Origin: Lactarius indigo
Taxonomy: Eukaryota; Basidiomycota; Agaricomycetes; Russulales; Russulaceae
Reading direction: 5' to 3'
Assembly (NCBI GenBank): GCA_025766275.1
Contig: JAFKAC010000143.1
Span: forward strand, 1-64,000
Length of the DNA stretch: 64,000 nucleotides
Below the pieces are notes generated by a model. The model was given only the letters and a program-made list of their open reading frames with translations. It was not told where the DNA came from and ran no database searches. The position numbers were made by a program, and so were the translations under genes. Positions 45,981 through 55,761 of this stretch are shown here, one piece after another. Position 1 is the stretch's first letter. Every line of letters begins with the position of its first letter.

Positions 45981-47332
45981 CTACACGAGGTTCTGCACCT
46001 CAGTATTGTCCAACTCCTCGATTATTTCATCTATTACCTCACTCATTTCTTTCTCCTGCTGATAGATATTCCATACCTGGGCATGGATTCGACGATTCCT
46101 TGACCCTTCAGCACGTAAGATGGCGGCCCTGGTGCTGAGATCAAACTCTTCTTGCTGTTGTAAAGCAGAATAGATGGTCAGTGTTGCAAAAATCGGTAGC
46201 GGAATATCCAGCGTACCAGTACCTGCTTGGGAGGATGCTGTACTTGCACATGAAGCACCTCCACACTTTCATCACCATGACCTACCGGCACCTGTGAGTT
46301 GGAGGGAGATAGGTCATTCCCACCGAAAGTTCTGACTGTATACGGTGAGCAAGGTATGCTTCATAATCAGTCAAACTGGTACTCACTGTGTGCTACCGAA
46401 TGGATTCCAACGCGCTCTCCAGCCTCGGTAGGCAGGGCCAAGTCTGCCCTAATGTCTTCATTCAGCATCCCATCCTGTCGCAATGGTGCATGGGTTGTCC
46501 CCTGAGCACGGGCCCCAGGCGAGACTGGCGAGTCCATCCCAAAGTCGTCTTGAGCCATTGGCGAGGGTGGCCCATCCATACCAAAACTGTCCAGATCTTC
46601 GACCTCATGGTCTGTATATGCAGAGTAAGACATATTTTATAATCAGTCAAAATGGTACTCACTGTGTGCTGCCGACGAGATTCCTACACTCTCTCCAACC
46701 TCGGCAGGTAGGGCCAAGTCCATCTGGTACTCACCACACGCTGCCGAAGGGTTTCCTACACACTCTCTAACCTCGGCAGGTAGGGCCAAGTCCATCCCAA
46801 AGTCGTCTTGAGCTGTTGGTGAGGGTGGCCCATCCATACCAAAACTGCCCCCATCTCCCACCTCCTGAGGAGCCTCTGAGTTGGTGACGTCATGACCTTT
46901 TGGCATCTCAGAGGCACTGGAAGGTGGGGCATGCTTGCCCCATTCCCAAACTGTACATGCAGAGTTAGGGGTGAATGGAAATCAGTGAAAACGACACTTA
47001 CCACGTGCTGCCTTGAGGCTGCCGATGGACCGAGTTGGCAGAGTAGGTGGAGGCGAATCCATCCCAAAGTCAGCTGGAACTGTAGGGGATGGAGATCCAC
47101 CCATTCCAAAGTCGTCCTGAGCTACTGGGGATGGAGACCTGCCCATTCCAAAGTCATCCTGAGCTACCGGAGATGGCGATCCATCCATCCCAAAGCTGTG
47201 TTTACTTTCTGGGGATGACTCCCCACCCATGCCATAATCGTCTTGACCTTCGGCAGATAGAAGCGAATCTTCAATGATCCTGAGCTGTTGAGTGCTGACC
47301 AATATCGAAAGGGGAGAGCGAGATTGAGACAT
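45981..47332 (-). CDS. Element B coiled-coil cargo protein with FGMD repeats
   Basis: The start is MSQSRSPLSILVSTQQLRII at 47332. Exon 1 carries an internal repeat: five near-identical copies of SPSPVAQDDFGMG-type blocks. Further exons repeat GMDGPPSPMAQDDFGMD and LALPAEVGE units, with intron-exon segments near 46370-46640 and 46640-46900 clearly duplicated. The last exon encodes a helix (EEFDLSTRAAILRAEGS, VWNIYQQEKEMSEVIDEIIE, ELDNTEVQNLV) and stops at 45981. It has the disordered-body plus C-terminal-helix plan of the genes at 40614 and 60743 and faces a divergent HPLL-type gene. No enzyme motif. Exon borders in the repeated middle are uncertain. Confidence 0.6.
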
Positions 47333-47573
47333 GAAAGTAGAATTTTCTGAGTGGAAATGGTCTGCGTGGAGTGGTCTGATGATGTAGCGATAAGTCGAAT
47401 GAGTCGGCAATATCTCGATTACTTATTATGCAAAGAAGAATCCATGTTCTGCTGAGTCAGGTTGTGAATGGATATTTCGGCAGCTCGGCAGCGGCACCAC
47501 CCGTCACTAGCACAACCTCAACCGACGTGGCAATTGACACCGCTGAACACATTCTTTTTTTTACTTCAACACC
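47333..47573. promoter_or_regulatory. Divergent promoter with TCGGCAG cluster
   Basis: A 241-bp spacer between divergent element B genes contains adjacent motif copies TTTCGGCAGCTCGGCAGCGG (47475-47495) plus a partial copy (GTCGGCAAT) at about 47403. Confidence 0.5.
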
Positions 47574-49655
47574 ATGACATCTCTTCTTTCCGTCGCATCA
47601 GTGATCGAAGCTGCCGTTGCTGCTTATGTCTCAGTCCGAGACATAACTGACAGGGCAGAATGGAAATGCCACCTTGAGAAGGAGAAGGTAAGTCCTTGTT
47701 TAGGTTTCCATTTGATCTCATCCCCATTTGAGTTAGGCCAAGGCAACAAAAGTTTTTCGGCAGGTCAAGAAGGACAATTCGGGGGAGGCGCCAGCACTGC
47801 ATCCCACACTAGCGGCGCTCTACATCGTATTAGACGCTGATGGTGATCTTTCAGAGATCACCAGGACAAACCCCAGCCTTAAGAGGCATAAGTATTACCA
47901 ACCTGGGGCCAAGTTCCCCCAGGACATCTCGGACTTGTTGCCGAGCGAGGGTCGCTGGTGGGAAACCCTTGGTGAGTCATTACAAACTGTCTCATTTGTT
48001 TTCTCAATGTCTCCCCACAGTTGCCAAGTCTCGAAATGTGGGACCACCACCAAAGACGGTCCCACATCACCTGCCGAGGGTGAAGCTCATCCTGCCGGAT
48101 CCACCTGCCGACTATGCGGCAATGCAGGTGGATGGGTCGCAGAAGGTGAGTAATTATATCTCTATTCCGCTGATCATTCTGACTTCCTCCAACAGTTGCT
48201 AAGGGCCACCCGCAACCGAAGGCAGCGCGAAAAGGCTGCCGAAGCTGCTGCCGTGGCCGATTCAAGGAAGCGTAAGCGGCCTTCGCCTTCAGGCGACAAG
48301 GCCAAGAAGCGCCATGCGGGGCCCTCGCGGCAGCAACGTATGCCCGCGCTCAATGACAAGGACGAGTTTGAGAGTGAGGAAGACGACAGCAAGAGCGACA
48401 GCTCCAGTGACAATGGCTATGAAGAAGAGGATGAGATCGAGGAGGAAGACGAGATCGAGGAGGACGATGAGGAGGACGAGGAGGACGAGATCGACAACGA
48501 CGACAACGACGAAGACGACGACGGCAAGGGTGAAGAGGGTGAGGGAGAAAACGAGGATGAGGGGTATAAGTTCGAGGTGCGTATTCGTTATCTTTTCATT
48601 ATTCGCAGCTAAAGGAAATGTAAATAGTGCTCTCGATGCGCCCGTGCAGGGGTCGACTGCCAGACAAGGCCGACAGGGCCTTGCATTCGCTGCAAGGAGA
48701 AGAAGCAGCAATGCAGTCTGATGCCCATCAACGCGAAGACAGGCAAGGCAGATCGGCGGACGCTGACGGCCAAGCAGGTCTTCAAGTTCCGCCTCGAGCA
48801 GCTCAAGGGGAAGCAGCCGAGGCGCGGGGTCAGGGTGGGTTCAAACTCGGTAGCGTTGGCCTCGAGGATGGTTGGGAGGATGAAGCTGGACAGCGGGTCA
48901 TCTCATGGCCATTCTCGCTCGGCAGCTTCAGTTTCACCATCTGCAGCTGAGTCACCTGTCCCACCCTCTGCGGAGCTGTTCCCTGCTGTTGACGCAGCTG
49001 CCGAGCCCTCTGTCCCTACTCCCGCTTCCATTCCCATTATCTCTGCCACCGCCGCCCCTTCCACTGTTGCCGCCGTTCCTCCTACCACTGCCGCCGCCAT
49101 TCCCCCTGCCGCCACCACTCCCATTCCCCCTACCCCTGCCGCCGACTCTCCTGTTCCCATCGACGACCACTCCCCTTCCATAGCCCCCGCTCTCCGTCGG
49201 CACGTGTCATCGAAGAGGAAGAAACTCGTGCCGTATGTCTTGGTGCCGAACCCACCACCCTCGGTCTCCTCCTCGCGAAAGCAAAGCTCTGCCGCCCAGG
49301 AGTCGCAAGCGCCATCTCCCAGCAGCGGCAGCATGGAGGCCTTGGAAAGAAGGGTAGCTGCAATTGAAGAATGGATACGTGCGCAAGATGAGAACTGGAA
49401 GGGGCGGATTGTAAGGCCTTTTTCATTTTCGGCATCTTTTTTGTCCTGTTCACTATTTCTCTCTGCCTCGGTATCTCTTTACATACTTGTCTCAAATCTA
49501 GCTAGTTCACTGCCCTACTGTACCATTTCTGTATCAAATTCAATCTCCATTTGCTGTCTTGTTTCGCCCTGCGTGATTGTGAGTTGGTCGTAATGTTTCA
49601 GCAGCTGTTCAGAGCTGGTCAAATAACTCACAAGCGGTCTGATTTTATCGCTTAG
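47574..49655 (+). CDS. Element B acidic protein with cysteine cluster (HPLL-type)
   Basis: Exon 1 (47574-47687, 114 nt, the same length as exon 1 of the 61919 gene) starts MTSLLSVASVIEAAVAAYVS. Exon 2 (47737-47971) holds the shared block ending APALHPTLAALYIVLDADGD, then RWWETL. Exons 48021-48145 and 48196-48576 follow; the latter is strongly acidic (runs of Glu/Asp near 48420-48560). The next exon carries a cysteine cluster, VDCQTRPTGPCIRCKEKKQQ then C, spaced C-x7-C-x2-C-x6-C, like basidiomycete zinc-cluster regulators. Basic residues, a long Pro/Ala/Ser region and a helix MEALERRVAAIEEWIRAQDE follow. A last exon may run to the stop at 49653-49655. The phase at the exon starting near 48650 is one base off. 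I infer a nuclear DNA-binding protein; its targets are unknown. Confidence 0.62.
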
Positions 49656-49659
49656 AGTC

Positions 49660-50175
49660 GGCGGAGGATTCCTCAGCGTTTGAGAATGTCTACCTCCCCA
49701 AATATTTTCAGATCTCCGAAATCTTATTTACCAAGGCAGCAAAAATGTTGGCTTGAGCTGCCGCAACACTAGATCATTGTCAAGGCATTTAATGGCGCTG
49801 AAAATTTGCACAACACGTGTATAGATAGATATTTACGTTACACTCTGAGAGACGCTTGGTACGAGTGAGAATTCAGAAAAGGGATGTGAGGGAGATACTA
49901 ATCATCTGCAGCGGTGCATGCCCCTTGCTCCTCCTCCTTCTAGCGACCCACTCTGGTCCTGGCAGACATGCCGCTGCTCCTATTGGACACATTCACCTTC
50001 TAGAGTCAATGAGGAAGCTATCACTTACTGAATTTGCTTAGCCCGCTCAGTAGGCCGCGTTACGCGCGCTGAGCGCCGAGTGTCATTCTGTGCATTTGTC
50101 AAACGGCGATCAACTTTCTGGCGCTTGGAGGGGGGGGTATCGGCAGTTGCCTGAGTGAGAGGCCCTGAGTTTCAA
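49660..50175. other. Convergent intergenic spacer
   Basis: Between the 3' ends of the genes at 47574-49655 and 50180-52198. No supported gene, and no clear repeat beyond scattered element B motifs (GAGCTGCCGC near 49758, ATCGGCAGTT near 50139). Confidence 0.45.
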
Positions 50176-50179
50176 GGCG

Positions 50180-52198
50180 CTAGATTGAATTTAGGTCACT
50201 TACATGGTCATCAGGGGAGCGTTCCTGGGCAGGACCCGCCCTTGAGCTGCCGATGGGAGCTGGGTGCTGCATGATGATGCGAGGGCGAGGGCGAGGGCGA
50301 GTGCAGGTGCGGGTGTGAGGAGGTGGAGGAGGTGGTGGGGGGTTGGGAGGGTGTGGGGGCAGAATTCCCCCATCTTCTTGCATCGGCAGCTCCTCATGAG
50401 GCTGCTGGCCATTGGCGCTCTGGTGGGGGTGAGGCCAGAGTTACAGAAACATAAGGGAGCTCAGCTACTTACACTGCTTGGACTCCCAGCACCATCTTCT
50501 TGGCTTTGTCCATTAGACCCACCCCCGGTTGAATGCTCACCATCATAATGCCTGTTAGCCTTATCCACTTTCTTGAAGCGGAATGGGATCTCGCCGGCAG
50601 CTCGCCTCTGTATCCAGTGCTTGAGTAGGGAGTTGGCATCATCGAGACGAATGTGATGGTATTGTGTCAGAGTGACCCCCTCCGGCAGGTACTCAGCAGC
50701 GATAAAGTCGCCTTGGGCCGCATGTATTCTGGCCCATGGGACCCTTCCCTTGCACCCACCAGCAGCAATCCCTGAAAATCAGATAACTGGCTAGGTCGGC
50801 AACAGGGAACTGTAGTTCACTCACGGTACATCTCACTCATGAACTTGCCAATGACCACCTTCTTGTACATGAGGCCCTCGCGATCAATGTCTTCCCATTT
50901 CGGCAGCACAGGGTACCCATTTTCGTCCATCGGCAGCTTCACCTTAGGGGTTTTATCCTTCCTTTTTCTGTCCTCTTCACCGCTATCAGCGGGGTATTCC
51001 CCTACAAAGGTGTCATGTTAGTACATTTCTCTTGAAGTGAAATAAACGCCGACCAAAAGACTCGGCAGTCCATCTTGAGAACTCCTCAACCAGTGGGTCC
51101 TTTGACCAGCCTTTGTACCGGGCTTTGAAAGAAGTTCCGCCCAGCTCGTCATTGTTGTCATAGCTATTTGATAGGTTGTTAGATTGTAAGTAGATTGTAA
51201 GTAGATAGCTTTGTATACGCACAACATGATCGAGGGTCCGTCATCATCACAATACCCCCCCAAAATAGCAACGCGCACTCCATATTGGCGGTACATGGTC
51301 TCAGAAAAGTCCCGGATTGTATGAATACCGTGCTTCTCAAACATCCTTGGTGAGATTTAGTCAACTTCCATCTGGTAAAATGATCGGCATGTACATACCG
51401 CTGCTGCTGCCGAGGAGGTACACCTTGCTCTGCCCATTTCTTCGCCTCTGCTCGGTACTTCACCCGTGTGTCTTCATCCAACCTTTCGTCAATTAACTTC
51501 ACAGCCTTCCTGTAACAGCCAAGGTAGCTTCGTGATCCTGACGTTGACCCAGACATTTCAACAGCCATCTTGTCCAGTTCCTGCCGGTGATGGTCAATCA
51601 AAATGTCGTGATATGTCCATCGTTTGCGACGAAAGCTGAATCTTTTGCGCTCCTGTCGGCACTTGTTGTAAAGGTACCGGCGGACAAGCTGCAAAATATC
51701 AGGGCTGGACAATGTAGCCAAGAGTGCACATACTGTTTCTACGACCTTTCTATCAAATTCGGCGCCTTGTCGCCAGTGTCTCTCAATGCGGTCCACCGAA
51801 TCTTGGACGATTTTTAACCGACCATCTGCATCGGCAGCTCTGAACTCGGCAGTGTGCTTCTGCAACATGCTCGCTTGTTCATCTGTGATTTCAATGTCCT
51901 GCTTTGAGGGGCTGTGAAGTGACATCAACAGAGGGCGTTTGCATAAATACAATGGTTATACACACCTTTCTTCACTTGTGGCACCTCCCACCTCGTCCTC
52001 AAGATCGGCAGCGAGCCAATGTAACTCGCCAGATGCGATTGACCCGAAGTCAGAAGATGGATACGAGCCCTCAGACTCTAGACCTGAGTCATAGTCTTCG
52101 TCTGAAGTTTCATCATCTGACAGAGCCGCGTCCTTCTCCCCCTTACTGCGATCCACAGAGTTGGGCTTAGCACCTTTCTTGGTTGTTTTTCCAGGCAT
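50180..52198 (-). CDS. Element B cargo protein with HMG-like helical and IRLDD domains
   Basis: The start is MPGKTTKKGAKPNSVDRSKG at 52198, with an acidic segment (DDETSDEDYDSGLESEG). After the first intron come ITDEQASMLQKHTAEFRAAD, FRRKRWTYHDILIDHHRQEL, YRKAVKLIDERLDEDTRVKY, RAEAKKWAEQGVPPRQQQR, then IRDFSETMYRQYGVRVAILG and DNNDELGGTSFKARYKGWSK. The C-terminal block has VPWARIHAAQGDFIAAEYLP with HHIRLDDANSLLKHWIQRRA. The last exons are Pro/Arg rich and end SDLNSI at 50180. Block order and the IRLDD segment match the element A gene at 37674-39736. It is divergent from the TET/JBP gene with a 170-bp spacer, so co-expression is likely. I do not know a biochemical role; an HMG-like DNA-binding function is inference. 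Confidence 0.68.
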
Positions 52199-52368
52199 GG
52201 GGAAGATTCACGGGAGGGACAGACCGAAGGACTGAGAATCTGCGGCAGTTTAAGTGACGATATCACATGCTCGGCAGTGTGGGTTTGTTTATCAGCAGCT
52301 AAAAAAACTACGGAATTCGGGTGGATCGGCAGCTAGTCTTCTGTGCCAAGTTCCTTAACGGTTAGAAT
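52199..52368. promoter_or_regulatory. Divergent promoter of the TET/JBP gene and its neighbour
   Basis: A 170-bp spacer containing two exact TCGGCAG copies (about 52270 and 52325) and one near-match (GCGGCAG near 52242). It is the only DNA available for both promoters, so the motif is well placed for regulation or marking. Confidence 0.5.
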
Positions 52369-53673
52369 ATGCAGTCTTTCCAGCCTGTTAACTCCCGCAG
52401 ACTCACTCCCCTGAGTCTCTCCCATCTCTGTGCTCAATATCTCCGAGCTCAGTTCCAATTCAAGTTAGATGAGCGCTCCTCTGAGCTGATTGACGCTGCC
52501 ATGGCGCCACAAGTCCCCCTGATGCTGCCGGTGCATCTAATTTCTGAGCTGGACCGAATGGCACTCACACTGGTGGATGCCTTCATGAACCGCGGTCAGT
52601 TATGTAGACCAGTCACTCAGGCATCAATTTCTGAGATAATCTGAGCAGTGAAGATAGAGTGGGATGCTACGCGTTATGCGGAGAAGCTCCCAAAGAAGTT
52701 CCCAAGGCCAGGAACTGCTGCCGCAGACGCTGGCGAGGCCATTATGAGAAGGCAATATCCTCCACGGAATGATTCAGCTGCCGACATTCCCATTTCAAGA
52801 CCCTGCATTATTGTTGATATGCAGGGAGTTATATTGGCATGGCACCTTCCTGGAATCTTGAATGATTCTAGGCAAGTGAGTTTATTCACCTTGTCCGATC
52901 ACCGCATCAAATTGAATATGCATTTTAGAGTGAAATGATGGCCGCGACAGCGAAGTTACATCCATTGCTGGAAAAGCGCCGAACAGGCACCTCTTGGCGC
53001 CTTGATCCAGGATACTTTCCTTTGGGATTAGATGGCCATCAAGGGTTAATTGACCTTTCACCTGCATGGTTCCAACAAGGGCATGAGGTGAGCTGTTTAA
53101 TCATGTAATATTTTCTTGTTCAGCAGCTGATTTCACATTGAGACGGTACAAAATTTCCCTCAGGTCTCCGTGTCTTTGAAAAGTCCAGCTGCCTTAGACT
53201 GGCTAGATCGCGCCACTGAAACGAATTCAATAATGGGTGCGATACTGGCTGTCATTCATCCGGAACTTTATGATGCCGGTCGGGATACCTTCAAAGTGCT
53301 AAGAAGCTGCTCTGAGATCGAGCCCCAGGAGATCCTCCACCAATGGACATCCGTTTACAGCGGCATCTCTGTCATATGTAACCGCCTCACGCCACCACAT
53401 CGGGATGTCAGTTCCAGAAAACAATGGTATGACCTACTGGCGTCTGTAGGAAGCTACCGAAATTGCAATTTGAAGCTGCCGGGCCTTGGACTTTCACTTG
53501 AGTATGGTCCTGGTTCAGTAGTTGGAGTGTTAGCAGCAATGTTGGAGCATGAAGTGGAGCACTTTGAAGGAGAAAGAGTGTGCTATGTATATTTTATGAG
53601 GGATAGAGTGCACGAGTGGGCTAAGGTGCCAGGGAAATCTTGGATGTCAGTAGACCGCTATCCGGTAGCGTAG
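52369..53673 (+). CDS. TET/JBP-family 2OG-Fe(II) dioxygenase
   Basis: Fungal TET/JBP enzymes oxidise 5-methylcytosine using Fe(II), oxygen and 2-oxoglutarate, and in basidiomycetes they are commonly carried by KDZ transposons. Exons 52369-52594, 52649-52875, 52929-53087 and 53164-53673 join in frame to 373 aa. The family core is clear: RPCIIVDMQGVILAWHLPGI, SWRLDPGYFPLGLDG, and the double-stranded beta-helix CNRLTPPHRDVSSRKQWYDL with iron ligands His283 and Asp285, LPGLGLSLEYGPGSVVG, LEHEV with the distal His333, and FEGERVCYVYFMR with Arg342 as the 2OG-binding residue. All active-site residues are present and no frame break is seen, so it looks functional. No CXXC or other DNA-reading domain is attached; targeting may come from another element protein. 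Confidence 0.88.
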
Positions 53674-53679
53674 AGAATT

Positions 53680-54505
53680 CCAATGCTTTCCCCTATATAG
53701 ATTTCCTTCCCTCAGTGAGGTCAGACTTCTATGTCCCTAGCAATGAGCATAGGTGAAATGGGGCATAGCCATTGGAGCAGATCTATGGGGTCGGCAGCTC
53801 ATCTGTTGGCTCGATGTTTTGCAGATGCGAAGAAACGTTGTTTTTTTGCAGCAGCTCACCAAATGTCTCAAGCGTGTACATCTTCCCAAGAAAAGTGAAA
53901 TGGTGTAGTGGCCAAGAACCTGAGTTTGCCTATTCCCCCTCTTCAGAGCTGCCGAACAATTCAATATCCTTTCCATGTTAATGGGGCGTGTTCATACTGC
54001 TTTCATAGAGACTATACTATCAAGCTCTATGTATTAATCTAGCTGTGCGAGACAAATCTGTTGTTTTTTGTCTACAGTGACTGAGGATCTAGATTTGTGA
54101 ATGCAGAGTGCTCCCTCCTCTGAGCTGCCGAACAATCAAAATCCTCATGATGTTAATGGGGCGTGCTCATACTGCGTCCTCAGAGTCCATACTATCGAGC
54201 TTTATTTCTCAATCTAGCTGCACAAGATAAATGCTTTGTTTTTTTGTCAAGACAGACCCATCTTAGCGGTTATCTATCTTGGCACTGTTGATATCGTAAA
54301 TAGGGTCTGGTTGTAACATTGGCAAAACCAGGCCATCTAAGGACCCTAGATCGTGCTTCGGCAGCTACCGACTGATGCGCCCAGATGACAGACTCCAAAA
54401 TGATGGCTTGCTGCACTTTCAGGTGCCTTAATAACTGCCTTTTGCAGGACCCATTCGTGGATGTATAACAGGCCGTTGTCCCGCAATCCTTTTCCCTTAC
54501 AGCAA
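53680..54505. other. Spacer downstream of the TET/JBP gene
   Basis: No supported gene. It contains two direct repeats of about 145 bp (near 53938-54082 and 54114-54255), each with AGAGCTGCCGAACAAT and TGTTAATGGGGCGTG, then TCATACTGC. They may be 3' UTR or promoter duplications. Confidence 0.55.
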
Positions 54506-54508
54506 ACG

Positions 54509-55539
54509 ATGAAGAGAACAGCATACTATCAAAGGTGAGTAATATTATGGCACTGTTTCCCTGCTCTTAAATACGAGTGGCCAGATATCTTATTTGCTGA
54601 ATTCCTAGGAACAAAAAACCCCTCCAGACTTACCAGCGGGAATATGCTCGGCGGAAGCGAGCACCTGGGCACCGAAAGGTCAGCAAAGCAGAGCGTGCAC
54701 TATTGGAGGAAAGGTGTGCACAGAGGTGCATGCTAATGGCAGCGGAGGACCTGCCGAAGTGCTCAAAGGCTGCTCTTTCCCGGTGCGTCTGCTACCCCCT
54801 CCAGTCACTTGGTTCTCACATGGATATCAAGGGGCTACGAATGTTCTCTCATCTTACAATCCAAATCGGCAGATTCCCGAAGAACCCCAGACATGATAGA
54901 GGAGGAAGAAAGGGCCCGCAACTGCTTCGATGAGTTGAAATTCATACTTCAAACATTCTGCCTTTTCCCGTGGATAGAGCCATTCCAGAAGCATGTTGAA
55001 GACTTTATTCAAGAGCGGCTTTCGGAAGCAGCAAGTATTATAGCGGTACCAGGAATAGAAGAAGAAGACTCAATCCGCCTTCATGGATTACGACGCTTGG
55101 TAGCTGGCGCCATTCAAGAAGTGGAGCTGGTACAGCAACCTTGGTATGCCGCTACATGTGCTAGGGAGGACGGCGCTATTATATGGGATGGTCGAGGGTA
55201 CGTGATTAAAAACTTATCTGCTGTGTCCTTGCCTCGCACACCTTCTCAGAGTTAATTCGAGGAAGTTTCGGCAGCGTTATGGCTGGTGATACCAATTTCC
55301 CAGCACTTGTTCAAGCTACATGTGTATTTAGCTACATATGGTCTATCGTCCCATATCCATATAAAGTAAATAAAAAATGCGTTACATTCATGAAGTGGCC
55401 ATTGGCTATCGGTGAGGACATCAGGTGCATTGGAAGGAAAATGTCCAGAGAATGTCTCCAACAGACATTGGACTCGTTGAACATCCCAGAGTGGTTTGGG
55501 AGGCTGCCGATGCCGGTCCCTCAAATCCACCAACAGTAG
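54509..55539 (+). CDS. Element B hypothetical protein between TET/JBP and KDZ genes
   Basis: Four exons are supported by splice sites. MKRTAYYQR starts at 54509. Next comes a basic exon NKKPLQTYQREYARRKRAPG, HRKVSKAERALLEERCAQRC, then an acidic/helical exon RRTPDMIEEEERARNCFDEL, FCLFPWIEPFQKHVEDFIQE, LHGLRRLVAGAIQEVELVQQ, and a final exon ELIRGSFGSVMAGDTNFPAL, EDIRCIGRKMSRECLQQTLD, ending PMPVPQIHQQ at 55539. About 300 aa. No family recognised. The N-terminus is strongly basic with Arg/Lys pairs, so nucleic-acid binding is conceivable. All introns are short and in phase, supporting a real gene. The position inside the element suggests an accessory role, which is inference only. Confidence 0.55.
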
Positions 55540-55616
55540 AGTGGGCGGCTATAGGTCCAGATCTATCCGATCTGCAAATACAATGCCTGGCCTGCCAAAG
55601 CTGTAAATGAAATATC

Positions 55617-55665
55617 TAGACTGCCGAAGCTGCCGAAGCTACCGAAGCCACTGAAGCTGCCAGAA
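55617..55665. repeat. Short GAAGCTGCC microsatellite
   Basis: ACTGCCGAAGCTGCCGAAG followed by two diverged copies. This is a local expansion of the element B motif about 100 bp upstream of the KDZ gene. Confidence 0.6.
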
Positions 55666-55761
55666 CAATACTCGGACCGCCAACGTTTCCGGTAGGCTGA
55701 TAAGAGGCACTCCTCCAAGCATATACGCCACAACGCAAAACCCCACCTATCTAGGCTCCCC

